56,813 bases of DNA from Flavobacteriales bacterium (GTDB lineage: Bacteria; Bacteroidota; Bacteroidia; Flavobacteriales_D; Cryomorphaceae): NCBI GenBank assembly GCA_022448105.1, contig JAKVAV010000012.1, positions 39,962 through 96,774 on the forward strand. Reading direction: 5' to 3'. Positions within the stretch are counted from its first letter, which is position 1. Every line of letters starts with the position of its first letter. This document shows positions 53,358-56,813 of this stretch, piece after piece. The notes beneath the pieces are model-generated. The model was given only the letters and a program-made list of their open reading frames with translations. It ran no database searches and was not told the origin of the DNA. Position numbers and translations under genes: made by a program.

Positions 53358-56312
53358 ATGAAAAATCTTCACAAAATTCTTTTGGCCCTGCCGGTGCTCT
53401 TTTTGGCAGCTTGCTCACAAGATGGCGATAATTCGTCTTCGAATAGCAAATACGCCTACGAAACAGTTGAGGGAGACCCTCTTAACGCGATGATCTACAC
53501 GCTGGACAATGGTCTGAAGGTGTACATGTCTGTAAATAAAGACGAGCCAAGAGTTGTAACTCAAATCGCCGTGAGAACAGGAAGTAAGCAAGATCCTGCT
53601 GACGCAACCGGTCTGGCTCATTACCTCGAGCACATGTTGTTCAAAGGGACATCAGGCTACGGAACCAAAGATTGGGAGAACGAAAAAGTGCTGATCCAAC
53701 AAGTTTCTGATCTCTATGAAGAACATCGAAACACTTCGGATGCTGATGAGCGTAAGGCTATTTACCTGCAAATAGATAGTATTTCTGGTGAGGCCGCAAA
53801 GCTTGCCATTGCCAATGAATACGACAAGATGATTGGTTCACTAGGAGCTCAAGGAACAAACGCCTACACTTGGTATGAGCAAACGGTTTATATCAATGAT
53901 GTGCCCGCCAATGAATTAGAAAAATGGGCAAAACTAGAGTCTGAAAGATTTAAAGAGTTGGTGCTGCGATTATTCCACACGGAGCTCGAAGCCGTTTACG
54001 AAGAATTTAATCGAACCCTAGACAGTGATTATCGTCAAGCCTATTACATGATGATGGCTGAGATGTTTAAAGAACATCAGTACGGTACCCAAACGACTAT
54101 TGGAACAAGCGAGCATTTGAAAAATCCCTCGATGGAAAAAATTCACGCTTACTTCAAGGAGCGCTATGTACCCAATAATATGGCCATCGTTCTTTCTGGA
54201 GATATCGATCCTGACGAAACGGTTGAGATGATCGAGAAGTACTTTGGCGATTATGAAAGAGGTGAACTTTCAGAATTTGTAGTTGCCGAGGAAGCTCCAA
54301 TTACTGAACCTATTGTGAAAGACATCACTGGTGTCCAAGCTGAATTTGTGAATATTGGTTATCGATTGCCTGGAGCGGGAACTCCGGAAGCCACAACCCT
54401 TTTGGTGATGGATGGAATCCTGTCAAATGGTCAAGCCGGTTTGATCGATCTCAATCTAGTACAAAAGCAGAAAGTACTTCGCGCTTACAGCTCTCCTACC
54501 GTTTTGAAAGACTATAGTATGCTGATGCTTAGCGGGAACCCGAGAGGTGATCAAGACTTAAATGATGTCGCAGAACTATTGCGAGGTCAAATTGAATTAA
54601 TAAAAAGTGGAGAATTTGAAGACTGGATGGTAGAGGCCGTTGTTAACGATATGAAGTTGAGCGAACTCCGTCAGTCTGAAAGCAACTGGAGCCGCGCTGG
54701 GAAGATGGTTGATTCGTTTATTTACGAAGAAGAATGGGGAGATGTGGTTGGTCAATATGACGAAATGGCAAAACTTACCAAACAAGATATCGTAGATTTT
54801 GCCAACAAATGGTTTGGAGACAACTATGTACAGGTCAACAAGCGCATCGGTGAGAATAATGCGGTGAAAGTAGAGAAACCTCAGATCACTCCTGTTGAGA
54901 TTGACAGAGAGGCGCAGTCTGAATTCTATCTGTCTTGGGACAGTGTTCAGTCTGGAAGAATTGATCCTGTTTTCGTTGACTACAAGTCGGCCATTACAAG
55001 TGATGCTTTTGATAACGGAGTTGATTTCTACAATATCCAAAACGAGAACAACGATCTCTTCAGCCTCTACTACATTCTCGATATGGGAACTGATCACGAT
55101 CAACTCTTGCCTTTAGCAGTAGAATATCTTCCATACTTGGGAACGTCTGATATGACTGCCGAAGAGCTGCGCAAAGAGCTTTTTAAATTAGGACTAAGCT
55201 TTGACGTATTTAGTTCAAGGGATCGATCATATATCGTGCTGTCTGGTTTGAATGAATCGTTGGAGCCCGGTGTCGAGTTATTCGAGAAGGTATTGGCCAA
55301 TGTAGAGCCAAATGAGGAAGCGCTCAGCAATATGATAGACGGCATGCTCAAAGAGCGCCAAGATGCCATGAAAAGCAAAGGTCAGATCCTTTTCAACGCC
55401 ATGAGTCAATACGCGCAGTACGGCACCGACAATCCATTGAAAAATATCCTTTCTGAAGAAGAACTCAGAAGCATTCAGCCTGAGGAGCTGATCAGTCGCT
55501 TGAAGGAAATTACTTCTTACGAGCACATGATCTATTACTACGGACCTCAAGATTACAAGGAGGCGATGGCAACCATCGACAAGTACCACAAGGTGCCAGC
55601 TGAAATGAAAGCTTATCCTGAACCGAAAGTATTTAAAGAACTGCCCATTGAGGATAACAAAGTGTACTTCGTGGATTACGATATGGTGCAAAGTGAATTA
55701 TTGATGTCTGCCAAAGGGCCGCAATTTGACGCTGAACTTGCTCCAGAGGTGAACCTCTTTAACCAATATTTTGGCAGTGGATTGTCGTCCATCGTATTCC
55801 AGGAGATTCGTGAGTCAAAAGCTCTCGCCTACTCGGCTTACAGCTTCTTTACCATGCCTGCTGACAAAGACGATAGCCACTATGTGAGAGCGTATATCGG
55901 TGCGCAGGTAGACAAGTTGCCAGAAGCGACTAACGCGATGATCACTTTGATGAACGACATGCCACGAGCAGACATTCAATTTGAGGCAGCTAGGGATGCG
56001 GCTATGAAGCAAATTGAAACGAATAGAACGACTAGATCATCCATGTTTTGGAGCTACCTCTCAGCTCAGAAGCGCGGGTTGGATTACGACATGAATGAGA
56101 AAGTATACGGTGATTTGCAAAATATGTCTTTCGAAGATCTTCAGGCCTTCTTTGATACCAACGTAAAAGGCAAGCCTTATACGTTTAGCGTGATCGGAAA
56201 CAAAGAGTTGGTTGATCAAGCTGTTCTCGAAGAATTGGGAACACTTGAAGAACTCACGCTCGAAGAGCTCTTTGGTTACCCAGAAGAGAAAGACATGATG
56301 GTTAAAAACTAA
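53358..56312 (+). CDS. M16 zinc metallopeptidase (pitrilysin/insulinase-like), lipoprotein
   Basis: 984 residues. Lipoprotein signal with lipobox (MKNLHKILLALPVLFLAAC). The inverted zinc motif HYLEH is at residues 88-92 (ATGLAHYLEHMLFKGTSG), with the third ligand Glu in TELEAVYEEFNRTLDSDYR about 125 residues on. Two M16 modules are present: the first has YFKERYVPNNMAIVLSGDID, the second ends with SALSSIVFQEIRES-like sequence (GSGLSSIVFQEIRESKALAY). It degrades peptides in the envelope. A terminator follows. Confidence 0.93.
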   Translation: MKNLHKILLALPVLFLAACSQDGDNSSSNSKYAYETVEGDPLNAMIYTLDNGLKVYMSVNKDEPRVVTQIAVRTGSKQDPADATGLAHYLEHMLFKGTSGYGTKDWENEKVLIQQVSDLYEEHRNTSDADERKAIYLQIDSISGEAAKLAIANEYDKMIGSLGAQGTNAYTWYEQTVYINDVPANELEKWAKLESERFKELVLRLFHTELEAVYEEFNRTLDSDYRQAYYMMMAEMFKEHQYGTQTTIGTSEHLKNPSMEKIHAYFKERYVPNNMAIVLSGDIDPDETVEMIEKYFGDYERGELSEFVVAEEAPITEPIVKDITGVQAEFVNIGYRLPGAGTPEATTLLVMDGILSNGQAGLIDLNLVQKQKVLRAYSSPTVLKDYSMLMLSGNPRGDQDLNDVAELLRGQIELIKSGEFEDWMVEAVVNDMKLSELRQSESNWSRAGKMVDSFIYEEEWGDVVGQYDEMAKLTKQDIVDFANKWFGDNYVQVNKRIGENNAVKVEKPQITPVEIDREAQSEFYLSWDSVQSGRIDPVFVDYKSAITSDAFDNGVDFYNIQNENNDLFSLYYILDMGTDHDQLLPLAVEYLPYLGTSDMTAEELRKELFKLGLSFDVFSSRDRSYIVLSGLNESLEPGVELFEKVLANVEPNEEALSNMIDGMLKERQDAMKSKGQILFNAMSQYAQYGTDNPLKNILSEEELRSIQPEELISRLKEITSYEHMIYYYGPQDYKEAMATIDKYHKVPAEMKAYPEPKVFKELPIEDNKVYFVDYDMVQSELLMSAKGPQFDAELAPEVNLFNQYFGSGLSSIVFQEIRESKALAYSAYSFFTMPADKDDSHYVRAYIGAQVDKLPEATNAMITLMNDMPRADIQFEAARDAAMKQIETNRTTRSSMFWSYLSAQKRGLDYDMNEKVYGDLQNMSFEDLQAFFDTNVKGKPYTFSVIGNKELVDQAVLEELGTLEELTLEELFGYPEEKDMMVKN

Positions 56313-56334
56313 ATTTTTCTTCTATCAGATATTG

Positions 56335-56365
56335 AAACCGCCTCTTAAATGGGGCGGTTTTTTTT
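56335..56365 (+). terminator. Rho-independent terminator after the M16 peptidase
   Basis: Stem AAACCGCC (56335-56342) and GGCGGTTT (56353-56360), ten-base loop, followed by a T-run to 56365. Confidence 0.92.
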
Positions 56366-56448
56366 GTGGAGTAATCTCAACCGTTGCATGGGGGCAGTGG
56401 TTGGGTAAATCAGGGCAGGAATTTTAAACAACTTAAATTTCTGTCAAT

Positions 56449-56753
56449 ATGAATCGAACAAGAAGAAGGTTTAGCGGATCTTTCAAAACCAAAGTGGTGC
56501 TCGAGGCGCTAAAAGAGCGAGATACCATCCAAGCGTTATCAGCACGTTTTGAGTTGCACCCAATCATATCACTCAGTGGAAGAGGGAATTTCTGGAGAAT
56601 GCAGACAAGGCCTTCTCTGACAAAAGTGAGAAAGACGAGGTGAAAGCTCTGGAAAAGAAAAAAGACGAACGCTACAAGCAGGTAGGACGACTGAGTATGG
56701 AAAACGAGTGGTTAAAAAAAAGGTGCTGTGATTCCGCTCAACGAACGCCGTAA
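56449..56753 (+). pseudogene. IS3-family transposase orfA with a frameshift
   Basis: Starts MNRTRRRFSGSFKTKVVLEA then LKERDTIQALSARFELHP, the HTH_Tnp_1 module of IS3 orfA. After the His-Pro codons near 56560 one base appears missing: the original frame gives nonsense, while the +1 frame continues with the expected NHITQWKREFLENADKAFSD and a coiled region (RLSMENEWLKK), ending at the TAA 56751-56753. An A8GG tract (56714-56723) near its end is the kind of slippery site used for orfA-orfB frameshifting. Confidence 0.82.
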
Positions 56754-56813
56754 GATGATATCGTTAAGTGATGCCGATTTTAGCATCTCTCACCAGTGCA
56801 GGATGCTCAATGT
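56728..56813 (+). CDS. IS3-family transposase orfB, 3' end outside window
   Basis: Partial; in the frame from GTG 56728 (alternative ATG 56755) it reads VIPLNERRKMISLSD and then SHQCRMLN before the window ends. It matches the start of the decayed orfB at 21553 almost residue for residue (ISLNEHRKMISLSD, SSHQCRMPN). This is the N-terminal HTH_21-type part of IS3 orfB; the DDE core would follow outside the window. Confidence 0.75.
   Translation, partial: MIPLNERRKMISLSDADFSISHQCRMLN

Noticed and set aside
54597-55103. 168-codon open frame on the minus strand
   Set aside because: Antisense to the M16 peptidase, which has clear motifs; composition unlike a protein.
1-56813. CRISPR array, prophage, restriction or toxin-antitoxin system
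   Set aside because: No regular direct repeats with spacers and no gene with recognisable phage, restriction or toxin motifs was found in a full read.

Overview
The window reads as an ordinary chromosomal segment of a Bacteroidota bacterium, most likely a marine Flavobacteriales-type lineage. This is inferred from several things: C-terminal type IX secretion (T9SS) sorting domains on at least four proteins, exact TAnnTTTG promoter boxes upstream of several genes, weak or absent Shine-Dalgarno sequences, a bacillithiol synthase (bshA), HmuY-type haem-binding proteins, and families typical of the phylum (DUF3810, DUF6263, DUF6607, DUF3857/transglutaminase). There is no prophage, CRISPR array or plasmid backbone. 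The only mobile DNA is two copies of one IS3-family element: a decayed one at 21.55-22.37 kb and one entering the right edge at 56.4 kb.

Layout. 0-9.4 kb: a truncated subtilisin-like protease, a three-repeat helical protein, TPR proteins, an FAD amine-oxidase-fold enzyme, outer-membrane and secreted proteins (OMP barrel, DUF6263, DUF481), a pRiA4b ORF-3-like protein, miaA and a small TPR protein. 9.4-19.5 kb: prolyl oligopeptidase plus DUF3810, an ECF sigma factor overlapping a membrane-anchored, anti-sigma-like protein that ends in a T9SS type-B/CHU_C domain, a large Asp-box (sortilin-like) T9SS cargo, a type II NADH dehydrogenase, and a TIGR04282 transferase with a rhodanese. 19.6-27.2 kb: acyl-ACP desaturase and a DtxR-type regulator, the IS remnant, then an acetate block on the minus strand (DUF4212 small subunit, ActP-like symporter, acetyl-CoA synthetase, DUF4442 thioesterase-like). 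27.4-36.7 kb: a PAS/HisKA-like/receiver-like protein lacking an ATPase domain, e(P4) phosphatase, a YqaE/Pmp3 peptide too short to show as a long ORF, an SbtA-type bicarbonate transporter, ferredoxin reductase with ferredoxin, tandem DUF3857 proteins and tRNA-Leu(GAG). 36.9-49.4 kb: fatty acid hydroxylase, a small Cys-rich protein, then a ten-kilobase iron/haem region. 49.3-56.4 kb: family III CoA transferase divergent from a beta-helix lipoprotein, a membrane protein with bshA, a T9SS cargo and an M16 peptidase.

How genes work together. The strongest functional unit is 38.3-48.2 kb: secreted ankyrin protein, DUF2271 protein, a single-chain PepSY-flavodoxin-FAD/NAD reductase, a T9SS-exported HmuY-like protein, DUF6607, a TonB-dependent receptor and a paralogous HmuY-like lipoprotein, nearly all co-directional and tightly spaced. 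I infer haem/iron capture at the cell surface, import, and reductive processing. The acetate block supplies uptake and activation of acetate. The sigma/anti-sigma pair and the kinase-like protein without an ATPase domain are the most unusual regulatory genes. Start codons were moved from the longest ORF where an internal ATG, a signal peptide or family N-terminus fitted better; these choices are stated per gene. Family names come from recognising motifs by eye, not from a database search.
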